Positions 45,906-57,078 of a DNA stretch of 64,000 nt are shown in pieces. A program made the position numbers and the translations under genes. Origin of the DNA: Lantana camara (taxonomy: Eukaryota > Streptophyta > Magnoliopsida > Lamiales > Verbenaceae); the NCBI GenBank assembly GCA_037501455.1, contig CM074862.1:57319501-57383500 (forward strand), read 5' to 3'. Below the pieces are notes generated by a model. It did no database searches. It was not told where the DNA came from and saw only the letters and a program-made list of their open reading frames with translations. The number at the start of each line of letters is the position of its first letter. Positions within the stretch are counted from its first letter, which is position 1.

Positions 45906-46532
45906 TCAATTACTCAGAGTACCGATATGAACGGAAGAGTTGTTCCGTTTGATAAAGTATTTACCATTCTTAATATAAGTTTCATAACCTTCACAATCTA
46001 ATATTGGAACTGAAATTATATTACGAATAATGCTCGGTACATGAAGGACTTTGTTTAATACTAACTCAAAACTACCTAAATCTAATCTAATTGTGCCTAA
46101 AGCTCGAGCTTCAACGTTTGAGCCATCGCCGATCTTCAAGACACATTCTCCTTCTTTGAGTTGTTGGACCTCACTTAGCATCTGTACATCATTACATATA
46201 TGAGTTCCACAACCGGTATCAAGTACCCAAGAACTAGAATTAATAGAAAGATTTACTTCAACGAGAAAGATACCTTTCTTTAGAGTAGCCTTGTACTCTG
46301 GGCAATTTCTCATCCAATGTCCCGCTTTGCCACAATGGAAGCAAACATCCTCTTTCTGATCACGCTTCTTCTTTTGGGCCTTCCCATTCGAAATGCCACC
46401 AGTGGGCCTAAGGGGTTTCTTCTTCTTCTTTTGGGCTTTCTTGCCCTTACCTTTAGAAGGCCCAGAAGAGGAAGATGAAGCATTCACCATCAAAACCTTA
46501 TTGTCCTTCTTGATCGTGCTTTCAGCAGTCAC
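45906..46532 (-). pseudogene. gag-pro: E gag C-terminus and protease
   Basis: Lysine-rich stretch, then an intact CCHC knuckle CFHCGKAGHWMRNC, then an aspartic protease with WVLDTGCGTHIC and a downstream IISVPILDCEGY region. The upstream end is cut at 46539 by solo LTR F; the frame ends at the TGA at 45906. The ATG at 46532 is incidental: this is the middle of a former single polyprotein. Function is nucleic-acid binding and polyprotein cleavage. Confidence 0.9.
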
Positions 46533-46539
46533 AAGCTGA

Positions 46540-48483
46540 TGTTAGGAATAGTGCCCTAAAAGCCGATTGTATATCCGCTTTGTGCTTTTCCTTATTGTAA
46601 TCACAGACAATCTTTGAATGAAATAACGAATTGAGGCAACACTTCTTTATATGCTCTTGTTTGGTATGCGTTTACTTTAGCTGTGCATGTATGAGAACTC
46701 CCCTAATCCTGATGACTTTAGGACTCTACCATTTAGGTGAAATGGTTCATGAAACGAGCCCTATATCACATAAGTCATGATTAGTAAAATACTCCAAGCC
46801 GATGAGTCCTACAGACAGTGGGAGTGTCAACCTGACTCCTCTAAGGCTTGCTTGTGGGATCACGCCCTTAAGAAGGACCACCTTGTTTCATGGAGGTGGA
46901 AAGTGTATAGTTGATACGTGTGTGATACATGAGGGTGCTTGCTTTAATAAGTAAGTTCACTGAGGTGCCCCGTGTGAGAAGATTCCTAAATGGGAAAGGA
47001 AGTTTCTATTTCAGGAAATGGAAACTTCCAGATTAGGAAATATCTCACGAGTCATTGATGTGATTAATTGATCCTTAGACTTGAGGTTCCATGTTACTTT
47101 ATGAGTTAACTCGGTAGTCTTTGGTATAAGCTTTAAAGGGTGTCGCCTTAGACAACTGATTCAAGGCTTATGCTGGGGCTGCACAAGTGATTCATGAAAG
47201 TGAATGAGAATCAAGAAAGGACCTACACTTGCATATGCAAGGTGATCTCTTATTGTGCAAGTCATTCATATGCCATATGGAGTCCTTGGCCAAGGCAGTA
47301 GATCCAGACATCAAGAAAAGGGTTTCTTGGATTGAGATCAAATGGATATGAAATGCACTTAGCTTTAAGACCTAATTATTAGGGTTCTGATTATTCCCTT
47401 GGCCTAGATCTTGGTTGAGAGATAGTAAGTAGGAGGATTGTATCTCACATGAATCAATGACTTAAAGGTTCTGTCGAATCCGAACATTCCAATTCAGCTA
47501 GGGGTTAAACACCTGTTGCTAGACTATGGTCATTTAATCTGTGGACTGATTAATTAATCAGTGAATTAATTAATCAGGGTCACTGCTAATTGAATTGAGA
47601 ACCTAGAGGGTCACACACAACAACTTGGTTACATGAGTTGAGGCTTTAAAATGATTAAACGAATTAATCGGGCCAAGAGGGTTCCACACGTGTGAAGTCA
47701 CACGTGTGGCTCACGTGAGTGACACGTGTCACTGTGACACGTGTCACACACGTGTGTATATATATATATTATATATATATTAAATAATTAATTAGTTAAT
47801 TATTTAATAGACTTTGGTTTAATTTTGAATTAAAAAGAAAGTCTAACTTTGGAGAAAATAATCTAGTTAATTAATTACGAATTAATTAATTAGATAAAAA
47901 TAAGTTATTTATTTTATAATAAATAAAGTATAAAATTATCCAAAAATAGTTTGGATATTTTTAGCTCTCTTAGAAGTTGACTTGAATTAGAATTCAAAGT
48001 CAAAGTTGGAAAATACTTGATGATTAAGTAATAGGAGAGAGGGACCAAAATCCTAGCCCATAAACGACTAGGAATTTCGGCACCCCTCCCTATAAATAGG
48101 GGAGCTCGAGCTCCTTATGGAGCTAATAGACAATTCTTGGTTCATGTGTTGAACACCTTCCTTTCTCCAAGATTAAATTAAACCCTAGGTTAAGCCTAAA
48201 CACTAACTAGAGAACTAGCATCCTTACTAGTTAGATTGTGATCAAGTTGGTGGACTTTCTCTAGAGACTTCAAGTTAGAAGTTTGAAGATTCGAGCTTTA
48301 CCAAGGAGAGGGGATCAAGCCGCGAGAAGAGCGTTCTTGGGTGGCTTGAAACGCTTCAAGAAAGAACAAAAGAAAAGTAAGTTTTCTATCTTTACGAGTT
48401 TGGTTACACGATTGCGAGTTCAAGGTCCTTTTGTTGGGAAATTTTTTTAAATTCCGCTGCTTTCTGATTCGTGTTTTCCAACA
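46540..48483 (+). mobile_element. Solo LTR F (E family), inverted within E gag
   Basis: 1944 bp from TGTTAGGAATAG to TTTTCCAACA in plus orientation, opposite to its host E. Perfect TSDs GCTGA (46535-46539, 48484-48488). It carries the CACGTG array (about 47686-47754) and TATAAATA (48091-48098). It splits gag and must postdate the insertion of E. Confidence 0.95.
47686..47754 (+). promoter_or_regulatory. CACGTG array in solo LTR F
   Basis: The mirror of the array in the E LTRs: six CACGTG cores, pointing with a TATAAATA box (48091-48098) toward the antisense of E gag. It could drive antisense transcription. Confidence 0.8.
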
Positions 48484-49054
48484 GCTGACTAATCAGCTCA
48501 GCTACAGTAGCACCAGCATGATTCATGTTGAAGTTAAGGACAAATGGGTTGAATGATGGTGGGAGCGAAGCTAGCAACAAATCCACTGAAAGCTCATCTT
48601 TCAGTGGCATGTCCATGGAAGCAAGTTTCTCAGTAAGGGCAAGAAACTTGAGTCCATATTGATGGACACTTGAACCTTCCCTCATTCTCAAGTGGAACAA
48701 TTCCTTTGAAGTGTTATACCTTGTAACACATTCATGAGGGCGGTAAAGTTGCTCTAAGTGGTCGTAAATCTCCCAAGCGAATTCCATGGCCTCATGTTGC
48801 CTTTGCAAGTCCGGAGACATGTTAGCCAACATAAGGCAACGGGCTTGGAGATTATCATCCTTCCACTTCTGAATCGCGTCCCGCTCGGCCCGAGTGGGAG
48901 CCTCCCCTTCGGGACTAGGCTCCCCTTCGAAGAGAACATAAGTTCTCTTCTTAGAATCTAAAATGATTTTTAGATTCCTCAGCCAATCAAAATAGTTGGG
49001 ACCAATCAACTTGTTTGACTCGAGGATCGATACAAGAGGGTTTTTGGTTGCCAT
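48484..49054 (-). pseudogene. gag: E gag N-terminal part, truncated by F
   Basis: Starts ATG at 49054 (MATKNPLVSILESNKLIGPN). Typical Copia gag with NYFDWLRNLKIILDSKKR, ARCLMLANMSPDLQ and LLLASLPPSFNPFVLNF. About 190 codons are genuine; the frame then runs into F and picks up LTR-encoded residues before stopping at 48404. The true continuation begins at 46539. Confidence 0.92.
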
Positions 49055-49260
49055 TTCAAAACACGTAGAGAATCACAGAATCTACGACCTAAATGGTAAA
49101 ACAGAGAACTAGTGAGCATGCTGAATTATAACGATATACAAAAGATAAGGTCTTTAATCTATTGTAGCTCCCACTGTTTTTCAAAGATCTAGAATTCCCA
49201 AAGATCTAAGAGGAACACGTTTCCCAATGGGTACTAAGATCCTAGGTATTTTACCTCGAA

Positions 49261-49582
49261 CCAACGACTCGCGGACATTCTAAGTAAGAACCCTAGGTAG
49301 GTACAACTTACCAATTCTAACACCATTAGAATTCTTAGTAATTGTTTTTGCATCACCTATCTTTCAATATGGACCCACGACTCGTGCGACATCCATATTT
49401 ACTTAGGCGTTAAGCTAGACCCATCAATCATAAGATCATGACCAAAACTTAGTTCGAACGACCCACGACTCGCGGACATCGCCCTTGCTAAAATTGACCA
49501 CGAAATATTGACCATTTAAAAATGATTAATTAGGTAACTAAGAACTAATAAGCTCCACTAGCTATCCCACGACTCGCGGACA
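49261..49582 (-). repeat. Four dispersed copies of a 16-bp motif in the E leader
   Basis: CCAACGACTCGCGGACA (49261), CCCACGACTCGTGCGACA (about 49375), CCCACGACTCGCGGACA (about 49462) and CCCACGACTCGCGGACA (about 49566). Spacings are about 85-115 bp, with unlike sequence between. Confidence 0.75.
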
Positions 49583-50744
49583 ATAACTAGCTTCACTTAC
49601 TAAACTTAAAACCTATTGATGGAATGCTAGGAATTTAATTCAAAATTTGCATCTCGAATTAAACACCTATTTGTTCGAAATTAGCTTAATATTTAATGGG
49701 AATTGTCGAATCAACCGGAGAGTTGTCCGGTTCGACCTCACCAACATATATGTTATCCAATTTTATTAGTCTTGATTAATGCAAGTACACTTAAATGCAT
49801 ATCAAACAAGCACATAAACAGATAACATGTCCTAGCATGATACTAACATGTAATGATCATGGGTTCTACCTATCTTACGCGTGATATGTGGGAGCCACTC
49901 CACAATCACAAGTTCTAACATACATGCCACATAAACAGTTTAAATCACATAAGGGAAAGCGGTAACAAAATACGAGCCCTATCTCTATTACATTTAACAA
50001 TTGAGATTCCCCTCCCTAACATTTTGAGGGGTCTTCACTTATGGCCTCCTTGTTACTTGAATGTGGTCCATCTTACTCCATGGGTGCATTGTCTCCAAAA
50101 TGAAAATAAAACCTCACCACCTATCTCTACTCTCAAATTACAATAAAAAGAAAAAGACATAAAGTAATAAGGCTCAATCTTCATATTGGCCTTAGACAAT
50201 TACACGGGGCATACCCCGGCCTCAAAAACAGTAATATGGAAAGCCACATAATAAATCACATAACAGTACGCACATAAGTGAGGCTCCAACCTCAATTGAA
50301 AAAACGCAACTATAGGGCTCCAACCCCAATTTAAACCATCCATGTGCATAAATTAAAACCATACATAGATCTAAACCCATGATCACCTAACATGCTTTTG
50401 CGAGAATTTAAATTTAGCCAATAAATTAAAATTCTCGTTTCAAGTCCTAATGACTTAAAACACGACTTAGATGCAATTCTTGTTCAAGAGCCTTTTCAAT
50501 AAAACCCGAAAAACAACAAACCAATAAAATTCCAATTAATTTCCAAAATTAATAATTTTATTCTTTCATTATTTTCAGAAAATAAAATTCATAATTTTCC
50601 CAAAATCCAAATCGCTTTAATTTCCCAAAAATCCCAATTTAATCAAAATTTTAAAATAATTTTATTTTAACAAAACTGATTTTAAAAGATAAAATTAAAA
50701 TAAAATTAAATCGGGATTTTACGGACCGAAAACACGAAAAACAC

Positions 50745-51010
50745 GAAACACGAAAGCGAGCCCGAAAGGGGCCTATCCGCGCGAGGCGCCGTCGCGCAGC
50801 AGTACGCGCAGACGCGCGCGCTGGCCGCGCATCATGCGTGCGCCGCGCGCAGCAGCGCCCGCCACGGCTAGACGGGCTGGGCAGGCATCCCGCGCTGTTG
50901 CGGGACGGGCTGGGCGGGCGCGCTGGACGGGTCCCGCGCGGTTGCGGGAGGAGCTGGGCGGCGGCGACGGGCCTGGGCGTGCGACGTGCTAGCACGCCTA
51001 GGCTCGTTGC
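50745..51010 (-). repeat. GC-rich tandem patch in the E leader
   Basis: About 260 bp very rich in CpG, set in AT-rich sequence. It includes two to three imperfect units based on GGACGGGCTGGGC and CCCGCGCGGTTGCG (about 50870-50960). The source is unknown. Confidence 0.75.
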
Positions 51011-51273
51011 TTTTCGTGTTCGTTTCGTATTTCTGGGTTTCTCGAAAACCCGGTTCAATCCAAAAATTAAAAATTCGATTTAAACATATTTCAATCAAAA
51101 CGGTTTTCAAAATCACAATTTGAGAAAACAGTTTCAGAAATTCAGGAAAAATTACAGTTTCGTATTTCAGGCTTTCTAAAAGAACTCATGAATACCTAAT
51201 TCGCATCTAAGCCTAAGAATTTCTACCAAATTCAGAATAATTGAGACGAATCAGAAACACGATTAACGTGGTG

Positions 51274-51285
51274 GCTCTGATACCA
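51274..51285 (-). promoter_or_regulatory. Primer-binding site of E
   Basis: The minus strand reads TGGTATCAGAGC, 2 nt from the 5' LTR end; initiator tRNA-Met type. Confidence 0.93.
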
Positions 51286-51287
51286 CT

Positions 51288-53233
51288 TGTTGGAAAACAC
51301 GAATCAGAAAGCAGCGTAATTTAAAAAATTTTCCCAACAAAAGGACCTTGAACTCGCAATCGTGTAACCAAATTCGTAAAGATAGAAAACTTACTTTTCT
51401 TTTATTCTTTCTTGAAGCGTTTCAAGCCACCCAAGAACGCTCTTCTCGCGGCTTGATCCCCTCTCCTTAGTAAAGCTCGAATCTTCAAACTTCTAACTTG
51501 AAGTCTCTAGAGAAAGTCCACCAACTTGATCACAATCTAACTAGTAAGGATGCTAGTTCTCTAGTTAGTGTTTAGGCTTAACCTAGGGTTTAATTTAATC
51601 TTGGAGAAAGGATGGTGTTCAACACATGAACCAAGAATTGTCAATTAGCTCCATAAGGAGCTCAAGCTCCCCTATTTATAGGGAGGGGGTTGCCGAAATT
51701 CCTAGTCCTTTATGGGCTAGGATTTTGGTACCTCTCTCCTATTACTTGATCATCAAGTATTTTCCAACTTTGACTTTGAATTCTAATTCAATTCAACTTC
51801 TAAGAGAGCTAAAAATATCCAAACTATTTTTGGATAATTTTATACTTTATTTATTATAAAATAAATAACTTATTTTTATCTAATTAATTAATTCGTAATT
51901 AATTAACTAGATTATTTTCTCCAAAATTAGACTTTCTTTTTAATTCAAAATTAAACCAAAGTCTATTAAATAATTAACTAATTAATTATTTAATATATAT
52001 ATAATATATATATATACACACGTGTGTGACACGTGTCACAGTGACACGTGTCACTCACGTGAGCCACACGTGTGACTTCACACGTGTGGAACCCTCTTGG
52101 CCCGATTAACTCGTTTAATCATTTTAAAGCCTCAACTCATGTAACCAAGTTATTGTGTGTGACCCTCTAGGTTCTCAATTCAATTAGCAGTGACCCTAAT
52201 TAATTAATTCACTAATTAATTAATCAGTCCACAGATTAAACGACCATAGTCTAGCAACGGGTGTTTAACCCCTAGCTGAATTGGAATGTTCGGATTCGAC
52301 AGAACCTTTAAGTCATTGATTCATGTGAGATACAATCCTCCTACTTACTATCTCTCTACCAAGATCTAGGGCAAGGGAATAATCAGAACCCTAATAATCC
52401 GGTCTTAAAGCTAAGTGCATTTCATATCCATTTGATCTCAATCCAAGAAACCCTTTTCTTGATGTCTTGATCTACTGCCTTGGCCAAGGACTCCATATGG
52501 CATATGAATGACTTACACAATAAGAGATCACCTTGCAAATGCAAGTGTAGGTCCTTTCTTGATTCTCATTCACTTTCATGAGTCACTTGTGCAGCCCCAG
52601 CATAAGCCTTGAATCAGTTGTCTAAGGCGACACCCTTTAAAGCTTATACCAAAGACTACAGAGTTAACTCATAAAGTAACATGGAACCTCAAGTCTAAGG
52701 ATCAATTAATCACATCAATGACTCGTGAGATATTTCCTAATCTGGAAGTTTCCATTTCCTGAAATAGAAACTTCCTTTCCCATTTAGGAATGTTCTCACA
52801 CGGGGCACCTCAGTGAACTTACTTATTAAAGCAAGCACCCTCATGTATCATGCACGTATCAACTATACACTTTCCACCTCCATGAAACAAGGTGGTCCTT
52901 CTTAAGGGCGTGATCCCACAAGCAAGCCTTAGAGGAGTCAGGTTGACACTCCCACTGTCTGTAGGACTCATCGGCTTGGATTATTTTACTAATCATGACT
53001 TATGCGATATTGGGCTCGTTTCATGAACCATTTCGCCTAAATGGTAGAGTCCTAAAGTCATCAGGATTAGGGGAGTTCTCATACATGCACAGCTAAAGTA
53101 AACGCATACCAAACAAGAGCATATAAAGAAGTGTTGCCTCAATTCGTTATTTCATTCAAAGATTGTCTGTGATTACAATAAGGAAAAGCACAAAGCGGAT
53201 ATACAATCGGCTTTTAGGGCACTATTCCTAACA
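51288..53233 (-). repeat. E 5' LTR
   Basis: 1946 bp, the same length as the 3' LTR, with about 17 substitutions seen. It contains the CACGTG array (52019-52086) and TATA box (51673-51680). This would be the promoter of E. Confidence 0.95.
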
Positions 53234-53796
53234 CCAGCACTACGCCATTTTATGCGAGAGACCTCAAAGAACCTATACGTACTTTCTTAGAATTTTTCAA
53301 CTCTCTTTTCAATGGTTTGAGGTTTCGTTTATGTGTCCAGAGCAATTTAAGAATTTATTTTCAAATAAAATTTTCCGTCGGTTGAATATATTTCCTTCGT
53401 TAGAATGATTTAGCCCTTGAGATCATCGCCATAACGTTCCTCGATTTTTTCTATATTTTTGGAAAGCCTTTCGGACTTTCAAATTTCATCCTAGTATTTA
53501 TTTCATAATTAAATTAATTTTCGAAATTCAAGAAAATCAAATCTTCCGAAGCTTATAACTTTTGAACCGTACGTCCGATTTTGATCCGTGAGTAACCGTT
53601 TCGAAGCTAATTTTATTTCCTAGCTCTTGGGCACTTTTCCAGCTTCAAAAATGCGCAGGAGGAAGGTGAAATTACCAGATTACCCCTGCTGTAACAATTA
53701 TACTAAAGAGCAAACCTATTTTTGGAAATTTCATAAAATGCCCCACCTCAAGTCCCTAGAATAAATATTATTTGCACCCTAGTCCTTCCCAACAAC

Positions 53797-53804
53797 TATA
53801 AATA
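53797..53804 (+). promoter_or_regulatory. TATA box of LTR D
   Basis: ACTATAAATAAG. Initiation would fall near 53828-53833, about 40 nt before the donor-like site at 53871, giving a short exon 1. Confidence 0.7.
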
Positions 53805-54361
53805 AGTGTGTTGGGGTCTCATTCTCTCCCTCACACCTCCAAACTCACGTCTTCCCCCCTTGAAGAATAGGTATGTTTTCTTATTTTTTTTTATGTTTTA
53901 ATTAGTTTAATTTATGTTTTAATTTATGTTTTATTTTATGTTTTAATTTATTTATTAATTATGCTAGGTTTAGGATTTAATTTATGTTTTATTTTATGCA
54001 TGAAATATGTGATTTAATTTATGTTTTTAAATATTCATGAATTTATGAATTATGTTTCTTATAGTATAGTTTATTATGAAATGTGTTACATAATTTAATT
54101 ATGTTACAATTTAATTATGTGACAATTATTATGACATGTTACATGTTACATTTTATTTATTTTATGATCATACTTAGGTAATTTAATTTGTTACCTAATT
54201 TAAGTAAATGTTACATGTTATTTAATGTTACATAATTAAAGTATAACCTATAGTTTAACATGTTACATGTTTAATTAATTGTTACATATTTATACTTGAC
54301 CAATTGATATATGTTATGGTATACATGTATAATATACGTATACGTATTTGATTCCAACATG

Positions 54362-54615
54362 TATAAATACGTGTATACTTTCATATAAATACTATGTGTA
54401 TTTCCATAACAAATACGTATGTACTTTTGTATAAATACCGTATGTATTCTAGTATAAATACCGCATGTACCCTGTATAAATACTGTATAAATAAGGTAGG
54501 TATCCCCGTGTAAATACCGTATACATACAGTATAAATACCATATACATACGATATAAATACACGTATACATACAGTATAAGTACCGTATACATACAGTAT
54601 ATATACCGTATACTT
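54362..54615 (+). repeat. AT-rich minisatellite with TATAAATA units in D
   Basis: Imperfect units of about 20-24 bp around GTATAAATACCGTATACATA. I count eight TATAAATA words between about 54362 and 54562. Frames across it give Tyr-rich low-complexity peptides and are rejected as genes. Confidence 0.8.
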
Positions 54616-54627
54616 GAATAGTGACCT

Positions 54628-54698
54628 TTGACCTTGACTTTTGACCCTTGACCTTTGACTTTAACCATTGACTTTGACCTTGACCAAGAATTTTGACT
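54628..54698 (+). promoter_or_regulatory. Nine-fold TTGACY (W-box) array in D
   Basis: TTGACC or TTGACT at 54628, 54634, 54641, 54648, 54655, 54668, 54674, 54680 and 54693. All nine fit the WRKY W-box core TTGAC(C/T), on one strand, mostly 6-7 bp apart. A reverse copy, GGTCAA, lies near 54736. Confidence 0.8.
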
Positions 54699-56742
54699 TT
54701 TAACCTAAATGATCGTTTCAAAGAGACGAATTCAACGGTCAAAGCCTTTTTCAAAAATTCTCAAAAACAGGGGATCAAAGTAGGTTTCAAAGTTCACATT
54801 TCTTTTCTAAATGAGATTATTTTAAGACCCTAAGAATATATACCCTTGAGTTCTTGACACGAGCTTTCAACTGAGACTAATCGTTTGCTTGAATCCTTTC
54901 TTCGAAAAGATTATTCCTTGTTTAAGTGTTCCGCATTCTTGTTGATCTTATACTTCAATACATGGATATCCTCACTCAATCATGAATCATTTATATAGTT
55001 TGGAACTCAGTTCCTTAAGGCTCATGTCTATGATCATGAATTGATTAAAGATTGTTCGATTGCATTGATCTATTAACTCAAGTTTAAGGACAACTCACAA
55101 TCAATGTTTCATTCTTAGTTAAATGATTCTCCTTCATTAAATGGTATTACTATCTTATGTACTGCATTACATGAATCCTATTATGCCTTCATGCTTTGAT
55201 GGTTATTGAATAATTATCATGAAATCTCGCCACATGATATGATATACTTTGATAACGCTTTGTCCTGTACATGTGATATCGTTATGTGTTATTGAATGTC
55301 TTAAGGTCGTCCCTACTTGCTTATGTGACTATATGGTTTTTGGATAGAAACTTAATCATTCACCACTCACAGGTGAAGTCCGGATTTACTGTGGCTCTGG
55401 TATTATTGCATAATACCGTATCTGTAGGTGAGGTTTAAACTATTTCAACTGGAACCATGAATATTCCTTCGTTTTCAATTGATTTCAAAATCAACGCCTT
55501 CGGGTGCAAAGATTCCTATCTTTCAAAGTTTAACATTTTCCCGTTTTGGGACAATACTTCAAGTTTAAAGCAATGATCTCTGATACATTTTCTGTTCACT
55601 GTTATGCCACTTTGATTAAAGGTTCAGTCTTCTGAACTCTGTGTGCTTATGCACGTTTGATATTCTGAAAGCAAGCTTTGGAAATTTTGCTATGTTGGGC
55701 CCTGGCGGTATGGTTAAGTAGTAGACCGGGAGGCGTGCGCCAATGGCTACTATGAGACTGGCCGCCGTAATGACCTTGGTGATGGTTTAATCGGAGGTTG
55801 GTTACTCCACATCGAAGGTCGGGAGAGGTGGTAAATTCCTCCCATTTTGCACGTCACCGCGGGGTAGCTCCCTGGGCGCGACAATAAGGGGAGAAGGGGT
55901 GGTGCATGTGATTATGGGTGTTGGGATCCTAATGGATCTCGATACCAACTTTGTAAATGTTTTTGAGGTGTAAAGGATGGATATGGCCTAGCTTGCGGGC
56001 AACTTTGGTTTTAAAGTCTGGTTCATACTTTTGGAAAATATCCCGTACCCTGTTCCCCGTTTATAAAGTATATATAAACCAGAACCTCTGATGTGTGTGC
56101 ATGTGTGTGCTTGATTGGAAATCTCGTTTCAAAGTAATGTTTTGGAATACGATTCTGAAATAAAGATTCCAAAATTCAGTTTTAAAGTACAGCTTTGAAG
56201 TAAATCCTTTTCTGAAAACCTAAAGTTTAAGTACTTATATTGTTTCAAAAGTCATGCCTCACTTAGTCCTTTTGACTAATACCTCCACCCTGTTTTCTGA
56301 CCTCATGGTTTCAGGTTCAGTGATTGCTTGTTGGCTGGTATCTTGAAGTATAGGAAATCTTTTGTTGTGCTCTTGTGGTCAGGTTCTTTTGAACCATCTT
56401 GGTCTCCACCCTCTTGATGATAATGTAGCGTTCGATTAGGTACTTATCGATCTAGCCTCCGGTGTCCTTTGTTACTTGTTATATTTTCCTTGACACTCTA
56501 TCGAAATACCTCTTTCAATACTCAATTCCTGTATAGTCCTTGTACTTGGTTACTAGCCTCTTGTGCTCATGATTTATGTTTCGAAAGTTTTAAATTTCTT
56601 ATATTTCCGCTGCAATATTCCCTCGTAGTACTTTGATCTTGTATTGTTTTGTCCGTTCACCGGCGCGCTTCTTGGGGGCTAGGTCTCCTAGCCACTTGAG
56701 AGGTACGACGGTGCGGGGTTGTGCCCTCTTCGGGGTGCTACA

Positions 56743-57078
56743 CACCTCTCTTTCCCAAATGGTGTATAGGTGGGATTGATTTATGCCTTGTTTTGTTTTC
56801 GCTTTGTCTTTGCTTATGGAGTAAGTGTGTTGGTATGTTTATGCCTTTGTTTATGGTTGTGAAACGAGGGCAGATTTCTATATTCTAAAACTTGGTTGAT
56901 TTTGGCCTTCGGCCTTAAACTTCTCTCTTTATATATCTATTACCATGGCTTAAACGTTTTAGAATGCAAAACCCACGCCCGGTTCATGAACCCCTTTCAG
57001 CTTTGAATATGTTTTATTCTTATGTATACGTATGGGTGCGTGTGTTAGCCCCCTCACTAGTCTCTAGGACTGACCCTC
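56743..57078 (+). mobile_element. Element A, 3' LTR part 3
   Basis: Begins with the D TSD copy CACCT. It continues the A LTR (CCCAAATGGTGTATAGG...) to the hairpin TAGTC-TCTAG-GACTG (57058-57072), then is cut by G. CCCTC (57074-57078) is the presumed left TSD of G. About 460 bp of the LTR should lie beyond the right edge. Confidence 0.82.

Larger units (their letters stand above)
49055..51273 (-). mobile_element. E long untranslated leader
   Basis: 2.2 kb between PBS and gag, long for a Copia element. No convincing gene. Four copies of a CCACGACTCGCGGACA motif lie at 49261-49582, and a GC-rich patch at 50745-51010. Outside these it is AT-rich. Frames across the GC-rich patch (50651-51058) encode Arg/Pro/Ala-rich low-complexity sequence and are not accepted as a gene. 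Confidence 0.75.
41223..53233 (-). mobile_element. Element E: Ty1/Copia retrotransposon, minus strand
   Basis: A 12.0-kb element with two 1946-bp LTRs (TGTTAGG...TTCCAACA in element orientation), a PBS beside the right LTR, a PPT beside the left LTR and perfect TSDs CCAGC (41218-41222, 53234-53238). Order on the minus strand is leader of 2.2 kb, gag, protease, integrase, RT and RNase H, which is Copia order. About 17 LTR differences were seen, so it is young but older than M. It is disabled by solo LTR F within gag and by a stop between protease and integrase. Clade within Copia not assigned. Confidence 0.95.
53871..56314 (+). other. Predicted LTR intron in D
   Basis: Donor AATAG/GTATGT. Hairpin TTAGTC-CTTTT-GACTAA (56263-56279), a perfect 6-bp stem overlapping branch-point match CTAAT. 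The acceptor ATGGTTTCAG/GTTCAG is 35 nt further on. Length is 2444 nt. Confidence 0.5.
53234..56742 (+). mobile_element. Solo LTR D, right part
   Basis: Resumes with the E TSD copy CCAGC. It contains a TATA box (53797-53804), donor-like site (53871), AT minisatellite (54362-54615), W-box array (54628-54698), GC-rich block (about 55690-55920), hairpin (56263-56279) and acceptor (56314). It ends GGGGTGCTACA, followed by TSD CACCT. Same architecture as the other LTRs but with little overall similarity, so it is a distinct family. No genes. Confidence 0.88.

Noticed and set aside
50651..51058. 135-codon Arg/Pro/Ala-rich frame in the E leader
   Set aside because: Low-complexity translation of a CpG-rich patch; overlapping frames on both strands; no domain.
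54381..54754. Tyr-rich frames of 95-101 codons
   Set aside because: Translations of the AT minisatellite and W-box repeat.
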